Below, in pieces: positions 8,467 through 17,846 of a stretch of DNA of 64,000 nt (within the stretch, counting starts at the first letter, position 1; each line of letters starts with the position of its first letter). Made by a program: the position numbers and the translations under genes. The stretch is taken from assembly GCA_963721435.1 (NCBI GenBank), contig CAVRJC010000012.1, positions 1,550,001 to 1,614,000 of the forward strand, written 5' to 3'. Below the pieces are notes generated by a model. It saw only the letters and a program-made list of their open reading frames with translations. It searched no databases and was not told the origin of the DNA. Origin of the DNA: CAVRJC01 sp963721435 (lineage in GTDB: Bacteria; Actinomycetota; Acidimicrobiia; IMCC26256; DASPTH01).

Positions 8467-9142
8467 CGCGTCGAACCCCAGGTGTCCCAGTAGGTGATGC
8501 CTTCCACCGGGAGTCTTGTCCCCGGCTTGAAGTCGGTGCCGACGGTGTAGGCCACGGGGAGCAGCGCGACCTGCGTCACCTCGTCGAAGGGGATGTCGAG
8601 CACCTCGGCCACTTCTTTCTCCTTGTAGAGATGCCCAGTGGTCCACGCGCTGCCGAGGCCTCGGGACCGCAGGGCCAGCATGAAGCTCCATGCTGCCGGG
8701 AGCACCGAGCCGTAGAAGGCCGCGGGGTTCGGCTTCTCGTGCACGCGACCTTCGATGCACGGGATGACGTGCACCGGCACGCGATCCAGCACGTCGCAGA
8801 GATGCAGCGAGCTCTCGTACACCCTGCGGGTCTTGCGATCCGGCGCGGCCTCGACCGCGGTCTCGAGGTGCGCGCGCGAGCGGTGTCGTTGTAGAGGCGA
8901 GCGATCTGCGCCCGCTTCGCCGCGTCGGTCACCACCAGCCATCGCCAGCTCTGACCGTTGATCGCGGTGGGTGCCTGGACCGCGAGGCGCAGGCACTCGG
9001 TGATGACCTCGGCGGGAACCGGCCGCTCGAGGTCGAGACGCTTGCGCACCGAGCGCGTCGTCGAGAGGAGCCGGTCGGTCTCCCCGATGTCGAAGGGCGT
9101 GTCCAAGGCCAGAGTCTCGGCCGACGATCGGGCGGCCGTCAA
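8463..9142 (-). CDS. Nitroreductase family protein, frame broken once
   Basis: FMN-dependent nitroreductase-fold protein of about 226 residues after repair. The N-terminal part has TTRSVRKRLDLERPVP and NGQSWRWLVVTD; the C-terminal part has FYGSVLPAAWSFMLALRSRG and GLGSAWTTGHL, the typical FMN-site end. The halves are in different frames, joined within the alternating GC run at 8870-8879 (YNDTAR then AHLETAVEAAPD), so a small indel there is the likeliest explanation. The start is uncertain: TTG 9142 lacks a strong Shine-Dalgarno. It is first gene of the leftward operon and divergent from the SDR at 9330. Substrate may be a nitro compound, quinone or flavin. Confidence 0.82.
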
Positions 9143-9329
9143 TCGGCGAAATCGAACAACTTCGTATCACGACGGTGGTCGCGATGACTCGCCGGTGCCC
9201 TGCAGCCCTTTCCCTGATTGAGGTTCTCGCCTCGCGCCGGCGTCGTGGGCCGCGGCAGGACCGGTTGACCATGACGGGCGCAGGCGCTAATCCATCCGTG
9301 GCCGGTTCTCGCGAAGGAGATGGACAACG

Positions 9330-10076
9330 ATGGGGTTGCTCGACGGCAAGGTCGCGGTCATCACGGGCGCGGGCTCGGGGATGGGCAAGTCGTCGGCGGA
9401 GCTCTTCGCCGCCGAAGGCGCGAGGGTGCTGGCCCTCGACGTCACCGGTGCCGAGGAGGAGACCGCCGCCGCGTTCGGCGACGAGGTGATCGCCACCCAC
9501 TGCGACGTGAGCAAGGAAGACGACGTCATCGCGGCCTTCGACCTGGCGATGCGCACCTTCGGTCGCGTGGACTCGGTCCTGAACGTGGCCGGGATCTCGG
9601 GCACGCCCAAGCCACTGCACGAGGTCACGGTGGACGACTTCGAAACGGTGATGGGCGTCAACCTTCTGGGAGTCATCCTCGGGATCAAGCACGGGGTGCG
9701 GGCGATGCTCGCCGGCGGCCACGGTGGCTCGATCGTCAACTGGTCGTCCATCGGCGGGAACCTCGCGTTCCCCGGCGCCGGGCTGTACAGCGCGTCCAAG
9801 GCCGGCATCATCGGCGCGACCCGGTCAGCCGCCCTCGACTACGGCCCGGCCGGCATCCGGTCGAACGCCATCTGCCCGGGCATCGCCTTGACGCCCATGA
9901 ACGACGACACCCTCGCAGTGATGCCGGAGCTCCCGACGAAGCCCCCGATCGGGCGTGCCTCGACCGCCGCCGAGGTGTCGGAGGTCGCGGTGTTCCTGTG
10001 CTCCGACCGCGGCGTCTACGTGAGCGGTGCGATCATCCCCGTCGACGGCGCCTGGTCGATCAAAGTCGCGATCTGA
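9330..10076 (+). CDS. Short-chain dehydrogenase/reductase
   Basis: Classical SDR of 248 residues with AAGGAGA about ten bases before ATG 9330. Motifs: TGAGSGMGKSS near residue 14, LALDV with Asp favouring NAD, NVAGIS, Ser in NWSSIGG, YSASK, and VSGAIIPVDGAWS at the end. It begins a long rightward run and is followed six bases later by the CoA-transferase start, so the two are probably one transcript. The 187-base divergent gap before it holds no motif I recognise. Substrate not identifiable; the CoA-ester context suggests a hydroxy acid or hydroxyacyl-CoA. Confidence 0.93.
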   Translation: MGLLDGKVAVITGAGSGMGKSSAELFAAEGARVLALDVTGAEEETAAAFGDEVIATHCDVSKEDDVIAAFDLAMRTFGRVDSVLNVAGISGTPKPLHEVTVDDFETVMGVNLLGVILGIKHGVRAMLAGGHGGSIVNWSSIGGNLAFPGAGLYSASKAGIIGATRSAALDYGPAGIRSNAICPGIALTPMNDDTLAVMPELPTKPPIGRASTAAEVSEVAVFLCSDRGVYVSGAIIPVDGAWSIKVAI

Positions 10077-10082
10077 CGCACC

Positions 10083-11286
10083 TTGATCGCACCGCTCGAG
10101 CGCTGTCCGCGTCGTCGACTTCACCCACATCCTCGCAGGTCCCTACTGCACGCAGCTCCTTGCCGACGCGGGCGCCGACATCGTCAAGGTCGAGCCACCG
10201 GGAGGCGAGTTCTCGCGCGTGAGGGGGCCGGTGCGGATCGGTCCCGACGGCGCCGAGGTGAGCTCCTACAACGCGGCCATCAACCGCGGCAAGCGCAGCA
10301 TCGTGATCGACCTCAAGAACCCGCACGGACTCGACCTCGCCAAGCGGCTCGTGGCGGATGCCGACGTCGTCGTCGAGAACTTCGCGCCGGGCGCGTTGCG
10401 CAAGCTCGGGCTCGATCTCGACGAGCTGCGTGCTCGTCACCCACGTCTCATCACGGTCTCGATCACGCTCTTCGGCAACGAGGAGTCCGCCGGCTCCCTC
10501 GCGTCACGTGCCGGGCTCGCGATCGTCGCGGAGGGCGAGAGCAGCTTCCTGGCGATGACACGCGACGCCGCCGGGAAGCCGGTGAACCTCCGGGTGCCGC
10601 TCGGCGACATGGCGACCGGGATGAACGCCTACGCAGGAATCGTGACCGCGTTGTACGACCGGGAGCGATCGGGTGTGGGCGGCCACCTCGACATCTCGAT
10701 GGTCAGGACGCTGTTGTCGCTCAACGCCCTCGGTCTGACGAATGCGCAGTTCCAGGTCCGCAGTGAAGCCCCGCCCAACTCGCCGGCCGGCTACGGAATC
10801 TTCCCGTCGAAGGACGGGTTCGTGGTGATCGGCGTCAACAGCGACGGCCTCTTCCGCCGGCTCGCGTCGGTGATGGGAATGCCCGAGCTCGCCGAAGACG
10901 AGCGATACCGGTCGTACGTGGAACGGGACCCACGCGCCCCCGAGGTCAACGAGATCGTCGCGGGGTGGACGTCGCAGTTCGACTCCGACACGCTCATCGA
11001 ACTGGCGGCGACTGCCGAAGTGCCGTGTGGCAAGGTCAACACGCCCGAGGACCTCCTCGACGATGCGGAGTTCCGTGCGCACGGCTTCCTGGAGCCGGTC
11101 CACGACGGTCTCGGCGGGACGATCGACACCGCGGCCAACCCGATGGGCTACGGCCGCGCCACCAGCGGCATCCCGCGCATCGCCGAGCACGCGCGCGAGA
11201 TCCTGGCGGAGTGCGGTGTCGACGACGACGAGTTCGCCGAGTTGCAGGAGCTCGGCGCGCTGGGACCTCGCCAACCGCAGCAATGA
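10083..11286 (+). CDS. CaiB/BaiF-type (family III) CoA-transferase, frame broken near its start
   Basis: Family III CoA transferase, about 400 residues once repaired. After TTG 10083 the first residues read MIAPLE; one base too many around 10100-10106 shifts the frame, after which VRVVDFTHILAGPYCTQL and GADIVKVEPPGGEFSR follow, the invariant N-terminus of the family. The catalytic Asp lies in VPLGDMATGMNAYAG and the C-terminal domain ends ILAECGVDDDEFAEL. Without the frame fix the first start would be GTG 10219, which would delete the CoA-binding N-terminus. These enzymes move CoA between carboxylates. Position between an SDR and two ACADs suggests it activates the acid that the ACAD pair desaturates. 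Confidence 0.88.
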
Positions 11287-11313
11287 AGGTGCTCCCGAGA
11301 TTGGAAAGGTCAC

Positions 11314-12348
11314 GTGGATCTGCACTTCAGTGACGAGCAGGTGGCGTTGCGGGACGCGTTCGCCGGCCTCTTCGCCAAGGCGTCACCGTCGTCGGTCGTC
11401 CGCGCCGCGGAGCCGCTCGGTTTCGACCCGACGGTCTGGGAGCACCTCGTGCAGACGGGCGTGCCGATGATGGCGGTGCCCGAGGCGGCCGGTGGCGGCG
11501 GTGCGAGCGCCCTCGACCTCGTCGTCGTCGCCCAGGAGTTCGGGCGGCGGGTGGCGCCCGTTCCGCTGGTGGAGTGCATCGTGGCCTCGAACCTGTTGCA
11601 CGAGGCCGGCGCGCCCGACGACGTGATGGCCGGCGTGCTCGACGGGACGATCCTGGCCACCGTCGCGCTCCAGCCGCTGGTCGACGGCTTCGGAAGGCTC
11701 GTGCCCGCGGGCGCGGTGGCCGAGGTGGTCGTGGCGCTCCACGGCGACGACCTGGTGTTGCTGCGTCGGCCGGGTGGCGCGCGGCCTCATGCCTCCTCGC
11801 CGCTCAACCTGGGCTCGAGCCCGCTCGGTGACTGGAGCGTGGACGATCGCGACGTCGAGCGCACGGTGCTGGCGTCGGGGCGAGCGGCGAGTGCGCTGCA
11901 CGCACGAGCCCGCAGCGAATGGCAGCTGTTGACCGCCGCGGCGCTGGACGGGATCCGCGCCGAGTCGCTCGCCATCGGCGTGGAGTACGTCAAGAACCGA
12001 TGGGCGTTCGGCGTGCCGATCGGCTGGTTCCAGGCGATCCAGCACCGCCTCGCCGATGTCGCGACGGCAGGCGACGGCGCGCAGTTGCTGCTGTACGAGG
12101 CAGGGTGGGCCCGCGACGAAGGGCTCCCCGAAGCCGAATCGCTGACGGCCATGGCATTCCTGGCGCTCGGCGAGCTTGCGCAGAAGACGACCCGGGAGGC
12201 GCTGCAGTTCCACGGAGGCTACGGCTACACGTTGGAGTACGACATCCAGCTGTACTTCCGCAGGGCGAAGGCCTGGCCGTTGGCGCTGGGTGATCCCAGC
12301 CGCGAGTACCAGCGGCTCGCGCGCCTCCTCTTCACCGACGCGGCCTGA
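11314..12348 (+). CDS. Acyl-CoA dehydrogenase-like protein, short subunit
   Basis: 344-residue ACAD-fold protein: N-terminal helical domain (DLHFSDEQVALRDAFAGLF), reduced middle beta domain, and C-terminal helices with RWAFGVPIGWFQAIQHRLAD and LQFHGGYGYTLEYDIQLYF. GTG 11314 follows GGAAAGG. It is shorter than a typical ACAD (about 380) and immediately precedes a longer ACAD nine bases downstream. This arrangement matches heteromeric ACADs of actinobacterial side-chain degradation (the FadE28-FadE29 / ChsE type), in which only one subunit contributes the catalytic base. I infer it is the partner subunit of the next gene. Confidence 0.88.
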   Translation: MDLHFSDEQVALRDAFAGLFAKASPSSVVRAAEPLGFDPTVWEHLVQTGVPMMAVPEAAGGGGASALDLVVVAQEFGRRVAPVPLVECIVASNLLHEAGAPDDVMAGVLDGTILATVALQPLVDGFGRLVPAGAVAEVVVALHGDDLVLLRRPGGARPHASSPLNLGSSPLGDWSVDDRDVERTVLASGRAASALHARARSEWQLLTAAALDGIRAESLAIGVEYVKNRWAFGVPIGWFQAIQHRLADVATAGDGAQLLLYEAGWARDEGLPEAESLTAMAFLALGELAQKTTREALQFHGGYGYTLEYDIQLYFRRAKAWPLALGDPSREYQRLARLLFTDAA

Positions 12349-12357
12349 GGCAGGATC

Positions 12358-13533
12358 ATGGATTTCAAGGTCGTCGACAAGTTGGCCGACGTGCGCGACG
12401 CCGCGGCCCGGTGGCTCGACGAGAACGCCGAGCCGGAATGGGCCGAGGAGCAGGAGCGCACGGGCGACTTCCACACGCCGGAGCTGCAACGCCGACTCGC
12501 ACGCGACGGATGGCTGGGCGCCGGTTGGCCCGCGGAGTACGGAGGGACCGACAACTCGCCGGAGCTCGCGACCGCGATCGGCCAGGAGATGACGAGGCGC
12601 GGGTTCCACCTGGATGGCTGGGGCTCGACGCGGCTGGTGTGCCAGACGTTGCTGCGGGTCGGCACTGAAGACCAGAAGCAGCGGTACGTGCGCGGCATGA
12701 TCAACGGCGAGGTCCTCATCGCGCTGGGCTACACCGAGCCCGATTCCGGGTCGGACGCGGCGGCCGCCAAGTGCAAGTCGGTGCGCGACGGCGACGAGTG
12801 GGTGATCGACGGCCAGAAGATGTTCACGTCGACGGCGCAACTGTCGACGCACGTGTTCATGCTCACCCGCTCGGACTTCGACGTGCCCAAGCACGAAGGT
12901 CTCACCATGTTCATGGTGCCCCTCGATGCTCCGGGGGTGGAGATCCACCCGATGTGGACCGTCGGGGGCCAGCGCACGAACGCCACGTACTACAGCGGCG
13001 TGCGCGTGCCCGACGCCGATCGCGTCGGTGAGGTCGGTGCGGGGTGGAACGTCATGAAGGTCGCGCTCGGCTTCGAGCACGGCGCACGGCGGCCGGAGAC
13101 CAGCCCGACCCTCCTGGAGCGGGTCGCGGGCTGGGCGCGGGAGACGACGCGTGCGGACGGCTCCCGGGTGTTCGACGATCACGCGGTGCAGGAGCGGCTC
13201 GCCCGCAGCGCGATCGACGACGAGATCACGAAGCTGCTCGCGCTGCGCGTCGCGTGGATCGTCGAGAATGCCGGCATGCCCGCGGCCGAGGGATCGATGG
13301 CGAAGCTGTTCGGGGCGGAGGCGAAGCAGCGTCAGTACTCCATGCTGCAGGACATCATCGGACCCGAGGCCGTGCTCGGTCACTTCTCCGACGAAGCGCC
13401 GCTCGACGGCGCGGTCGACTCGGCGTTCCGCTACGGCATCGTGGGCACCATCTACGGCGGGTCGAGCGAGATCATGCGCGAGATCGTCGCGCAACGGCAC
13501 CTCGGTCTCCCGCGGAACCGGCCCAAGGGCTGA
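12358..13533 (+). CDS. Acyl-CoA dehydrogenase
   Basis: 391-residue ACAD. FAD/substrate motif ALGYTEPDSGSDAAAAKCKS; DEWVIDGQKMFTSTAQ of the middle domain; C-terminal GTIYGGSSEIMREIVAQRHLGLPR. The residue equivalent to the medium-chain ACAD base (Glu in YEGT) is Gly (YGGS), so the base should be elsewhere, as in isovaleryl-CoA-type or ChsE-type enzymes. GAGGCAGG precedes ATG 12358. With the gene just upstream it probably forms a heteromeric dehydrogenase that introduces the alpha-beta double bond in a branched or ring-linked acyl-CoA. Electrons would pass to ETF, which is not encoded here. Confidence 0.92.
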   Translation: MDFKVVDKLADVRDAAARWLDENAEPEWAEEQERTGDFHTPELQRRLARDGWLGAGWPAEYGGTDNSPELATAIGQEMTRRGFHLDGWGSTRLVCQTLLRVGTEDQKQRYVRGMINGEVLIALGYTEPDSGSDAAAAKCKSVRDGDEWVIDGQKMFTSTAQLSTHVFMLTRSDFDVPKHEGLTMFMVPLDAPGVEIHPMWTVGGQRTNATYYSGVRVPDADRVGEVGAGWNVMKVALGFEHGARRPETSPTLLERVAGWARETTRADGSRVFDDHAVQERLARSAIDDEITKLLALRVAWIVENAGMPAAEGSMAKLFGAEAKQRQYSMLQDIIGPEAVLGHFSDEAPLDGAVDSAFRYGIVGTIYGGSSEIMREIVAQRHLGLPRNRPKG

Positions 13534-13566
13534 GACCGCGCGGGCAGCCGGGAAGCGCGACGCGGC

Positions 13567-15620
13567 ATGACCGAGCCCCACGCTGACGTCGTGATCGTCG
13601 GAGCCGGCGCGGCGGGTGGCGTGGTCGGGCGTCACCTCGCGGAGGCCGGGATCTCGGTCGTCTGCCTCGAGCAGGGCGACTGGCCCGACCGGTCGACGTT
13701 GCGCGGCGCCGAGGCGGACTGGGAGCTGGCGGCCATGAAGGAATGGTCGCCCGAGCCGGCGGCGCGGAATGCGCCCGGCGACTCCCCGATCGACCTGTCC
13801 GCGTCGGACGTGGGCCTCGTGAACTTCAACGGGGTCGGTGGTGCGACCGTGCTCTACGCCGCGCAATGGCACCGCCTGATGCCGGCCGACTTCGAGGTCC
13901 GGTCCCGCGAGGGGATCGCCGACGACTGGCCCTTCGGCTACGCCGATCTCCTCCCGTACTACGAGCAGACCGACCGCGACTTCGGTGTCTCCGGCCTCGG
14001 GGGCAACCCCGCCTATCCACCCGGCGCGGAGCCGCCGTTGCCGCCGCTCCCGATCGGCGAAGCCGGCCTGCGCGTCGCGCGCGGCAGGCGCAGCTGGGAT
14101 GGCACTGGTGGCCCGAGACCCAGGCGATCGCGTCGGCTCCGTACGACGGTCGTCATCCCTGCGTGCGCAGGGGCGTGTGCATGACCGGGTGCGGCGAGGG
14201 CGCCAAGGCATCGACCGACCTCACGCACTGGCCGCGCGCGTTGGCGGCCGGCGCGCGTCTGGTGACCGGCGCGCGCGTGGCGCGCCTGCACACCGATGGT
14301 GGTGGGCTCGTGCGCGGCGCGGAGTGGGTCGACCGCGAAGGGGCATGGCACTTCCAGCCGACGGATGCCGTGCTCTGCGCGGCCAACGGCGTCGGTACCG
14401 CGCGCCTGCTCCTCACCTCGACGTCGGCAACCTTCCCGCACGGCCTCGCGAACTCCTCCGGCCTGGTCGGGCGCAACCTCATGCGCCATCCCGTCGCCAC
14501 TGCGACCGGCTACTTCGACGACGTGCTCGGCACGTGGCAGGGGCAGTACGGCGGGTTCATCTGCTCGACCGAGTTCTACGCCACCGAGCGCGAGCGAGGC
14601 TTCGTGCGCGGCGCCAAGTGGACGCTCTGCCCCACCGGCGGGCCGACCGGTGGCGCGCTCGCCGAGAACGTGTGGGGCGCGGACCACCACCGGGCCGTCC
14701 GCGAGCGCCTCGGACGCACGGCGCTGTGGCTGATCCTCGCCGAGGACCTGCCCGATCCCGAGAACCGCGTCGTGCTGACCCACGAACTGACCGACGAGTA
14801 CGGCATCCCCGCGCCGCGCGTGCAGTACCGGCTGGGGGAGAACGCGCGCCGGCTCCTCGACTGGCATCTCGAACGGGCTTCGGAGTCACTCGAAGCGGCC
14901 GGGGCGTGGAAGGTCGTGCAGTTCCCCGGGCCGGGACGCAGCGGCCACATGATGGGTACCGCGCGTCTCGGCACCGACCCGCAGACGTCGGTCGTCGATC
15001 CCTGGTGCATGGCGCACGACGTCCCGAACCTCGGTGTGGTCGACAGCAGCGTCTTCGTCACGTCCGGCGGTGTGAACCCGACGAGCACGCTGTGTGCCGT
15101 CGCGCTGCGCGCCGCCGAGCATCTGGTCGCGCACCGTCATGACATCCCGCGTCCGCAGCACCGCCGTTCGTTCGCGGCTCCGGCGCATCCGGCTCCCCCT
15201 CGCGTGGAGACGCCTCCCGCATCCGCGCCGTTGGAGCCGCGCCATCGCGACCGCCTGCGCGAGCTCGCGAACGTGTTGATCCCGGCCGGCGACGGCATGC
15301 CGGGTGCGGGTGACGTGCTCGACGATGCGCGCGTCGACCGCGCGGTGCGAGCGTTGCCGGATCAGTTCGACCTCGCCGCGGTCCTCGAGCAGGCGAGCGA
15401 GCGCGACCCGGCCGACTGGCTCGCCGACCTCGCCCAGGCCGATCCCGCGGCCACGCATGCCCTGCGCGTGGTCGTGGCCGGTGCGTACTACCTCGACCCG
15501 TCGGTCAGGGTCGCCCTCGGCTATCCCGGCCAGGAGGCGCTCCCGGTCTCGGCACGCGAGTTCCCCGAGTACCTCAGCGAGGGGTTGCTCGACGGCGTCG
15601 TCGGGCGCGGGCAGGGCTAA
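13567..15620 (+). CDS. GMC-type FAD oxidoreductase fused to a gluconate-dehydrogenase-subunit-3-like domain, frame broken once
   Basis: About 684 residues after repair. Residues 1-520: GMC oxidoreductase with FAD-binding VVIVGAGAAGGVVGRHLAE, GVGGATVLYAAQWHR, a Cys-rich RRGVCMTGCGEGAKAS like that of membrane-type gluconate/sorbitol dehydrogenase flavoproteins, and the active-site region SGHMMGTARLG and SGGVNPTSTL. Residues about 555-684: helical region starting DRLRELANVLIPAGDGMP, which resembles the small subunit 3 normally encoded as a separate gene. The frame changes between 14078 and 14095 (IGEAGLRVARG to LGWHWWPETQ). Neighbours are ACADs and an acyl-CoA ligase. Likely oxidises an alcohol; the electron acceptor is unknown. 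Confidence 0.85.
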
Positions 15621-15667
15621 GCTCTGAAGCCTTATATGGATTCGACCGATTCTCGGAGCGCGCAGGG

Positions 15668-17264
15668 ATGACGGAGGCCACGCCTCCCGTGCATCGGGTC
15701 CCGGAGATCCCTTTCCGCGCCACGATGCCGGTCGTCGTGCGCCGTGCCGCGGCAACGTTCGGTGACGACGACTACGTCGTGATGCTCGAACGGCGGATCT
15801 CGTTCCGCGACGCGGAGCGGGCGTCGCGCCGTCTCGCCAAGGAGCTGCTCGCCGCCGGGGTCGGGAAGGGGACGCGCGTCGGGATCCACATGCCCACCGG
15901 GCCGGAGTGGGCGGTGGCGTTCCTCGCGGTGACCCGCATCGGCGCGTTGGCGATGCCGTACAGCACGATCTACCGCCCGGCGGAGCTGCGAAACGCCATG
16001 AGGATCGGTGACGTCGCCGTGCTGCTCGCCTCCCCGACGATGCTCGGCAAGGACCACGAGGTGTTCCTCGAGGAGGCCATCCCCGGGCTGTCGTCCGCGC
16101 CGGCGGGTCGTCTTCGGATCCCGCAGCTCCCCTATCTCCGCTCGGTACGGCTGCTCGGTCCCACCGACCGCTCGTGGGCCGAACGCTCGGAGATCACGCC
16201 GCGTGATGTCGGCGAGGCGATCGACGGGATCGACGACGCGCTCCTCGAAGCGGTCGAGGCCGAGGTGACGCCGGCCGATCCGATGGTCGTCGTGTTCACC
16301 TCGGGCACCACGGCCGATCCCAAGGGCGTGGTCCACACGCAGGGCGCGGTCGTGCGCAAGACGGCACCGATGGTCGGGCACGGGCTCGACACGACATTCC
16401 CTGGCCGTGTGCTCAGCATCAACCCGTTCTTCTGGATCGGCGGGGTGCAGCAGGTGATGGGCGCCCTCCAGAGCGGCGCCGCCATCCTCACGCTCGAGCG
16501 CCTCGAAGCGGAGGCCGCGGTCGACGTTGGCGAAGCGCGAGGGTGCCACGAGCTTCAACGGCAACGCCTTGAGGCTGCAGTCGCTGTTCGGCTCGCCGAA
16601 CCCTCCCGGGATCGACACCCTCCGGCCCCTGCCGAAGCGGCCGTGGGAGGGACCGCACAGCAGCACGGGCGAGCCGCCCACCCCGTTCGGCATGACCGAG
16701 ACGTTCGGGCCGTGGTCCGGCATCGAGGAGTTCGACGTGCGTGTCGTCGATCCCGAGACCGGCGAAGACCTTCCGACCGGCGAGGTCGGCGAGTACTGGG
16801 TGCGCGGCTACGCACTCATGGCCGGCCTCTACAAGCGTGAACGCGAAGAGACCTTCACCCCCGATGGCTACTACCGCACCGGCGACCTTGGATACGCCGA
16901 GTTCGGCCAGGTGTATTTCAAGTCCCGGCTCAACGAGATGATCAAGACCAGAGCGGCGAACGTCGCGCCCGCCGAGGTCGAGGCGGCGCTCACGAGCCGT
17001 CCCGATGTCCGCGTCGCCGTCGTCGTCGGCATTGCGCACGAGGAGTGGGGCCAGGAGGTTGCCGCGGCCGTCGTGGCCGAGGACGGCCACACGATCGACG
17101 TCGACGCGCTCAAGGCCGAGCTGCGCACGCAGATCTCGCCGTACAAGGTGCCGACGCTGCTCGTCGTGATGCCGGAGGACGAGCTCCCGTACCTCGCCAC
17201 GAGCAAGGTCGACAAGCGCGCGGTCGCGACCCTGCTCGCAAGGCGACCGTCCGCACGCGATTGA
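15668..17264 (+). CDS. AMP-dependent acyl-CoA synthetase/ligase, frame broken once
   Basis: ANL-superfamily ligase of about 531 residues. N-terminal adenylation domain with VVVFTSGTTADPKGVVHTQG (P-loop, about residue 211), core motif GMTETFGPWSG, then YYRTGDLGY and C-terminal lysine region LATSKVDKRAV. One surplus base around 16522-16527 shifts the frame between VDV and LAKREGATSF; the full length is otherwise intact. ATG 15668 follows GCAGGG. It activates a carboxylic acid to its acyl-CoA using ATP. The ligase at 42906-44496 is a close paralogue. The SnoaL-like gene follows ten bases after the stop. Confidence 0.9.
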
Positions 17265-17274
17265 GGAGCGATTG

Positions 17275-17817
17275 ATGCATGCACTCGAAGAGCTGGTCGC
17301 GCGCGACCAGATCCGGCAATTGGCCTTCCGCTACGCGTTGGCCGTCGACGGCAAGGACATCGACGGCCTCGCAGTCCTGTTCGTCGAGGACGTGCGCAAC
17401 GGCCGCTACGGCGACGGTCGAGAGGGCGTCAAGACGTACTACGACAACGTGCTGCGCACGTTCCACTGCTCGATGCACCTCGTGGCCAACCACGTCATCG
17501 AGTTCGACGACGACGACCATGCGCACGGGGTGGTCTACTGCCGCGCGCATCACCACATCCTCGAGCCCGACCACTGGTACGACAAGGCGCTCGCCTACTG
17601 GGACACCTACGAGCGCGCGGGCGGGGAGTGGCTCTTCCGGCGTCGCCACCTGAAGTCCTGGTACCGCCAGGAGTTCGGCCACCCGACCCACGGGACGGAG
17701 CGCGTCGAGTCGGAGGCGCGGGATCAGGGCGCGGAGCGCGGTTCCCGCATGCCCGAGGCGTTCGAGTCGTTCGACGCGTTCTGGGCGCGCGCACCGCGGC
17801 CGCTCCCGGGCGCATGA
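17275..17817 (+). CDS. SnoaL-like / nuclear transport factor 2 family protein
   Basis: 180-residue NTF2-fold protein: N-terminal helix pair RDQIRQLAFRYALAVDGKD, VLFVEDVRNGRYGDG, a His-rich strand (CSMHLVANHVIEFDD, YCRAHHHIL) and GGEWLFRRRHLKSWYRQEFG. The fold forms a cone-shaped pocket used by polyketide cyclases, ketosteroid isomerases, dehydratases and ring-hydroxylase beta subunits. The last 35 residues (MPEAFESFDAFWARAP) are a charged tail outside the fold. ATG 17275 is preferred over TTG 17272, with TTGAGGAG just upstream. It sits between the ligase and a luciferase-like oxidoreductase. Could be an isomerase or dehydratase for a pathway intermediate; unproven. Confidence 0.82.
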   Translation: MHALEELVARDQIRQLAFRYALAVDGKDIDGLAVLFVEDVRNGRYGDGREGVKTYYDNVLRTFHCSMHLVANHVIEFDDDDHAHGVVYCRAHHHILEPDHWYDKALAYWDTYERAGGEWLFRRRHLKSWYRQEFGHPTHGTERVESEARDQGAERGSRMPEAFESFDAFWARAPRPLPGA

Positions 17818-17846
17818 CCCGCTGACGCGCTGACGAGAGGGACGAG

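Noticed and set aside
10083..11286. Programmed ribosomal frameshifting as an explanation of the broken genes
   Set aside because: No slippery heptamer or downstream pseudoknot pattern recurs, and the breaks occur at unrelated positions in unrelated families.
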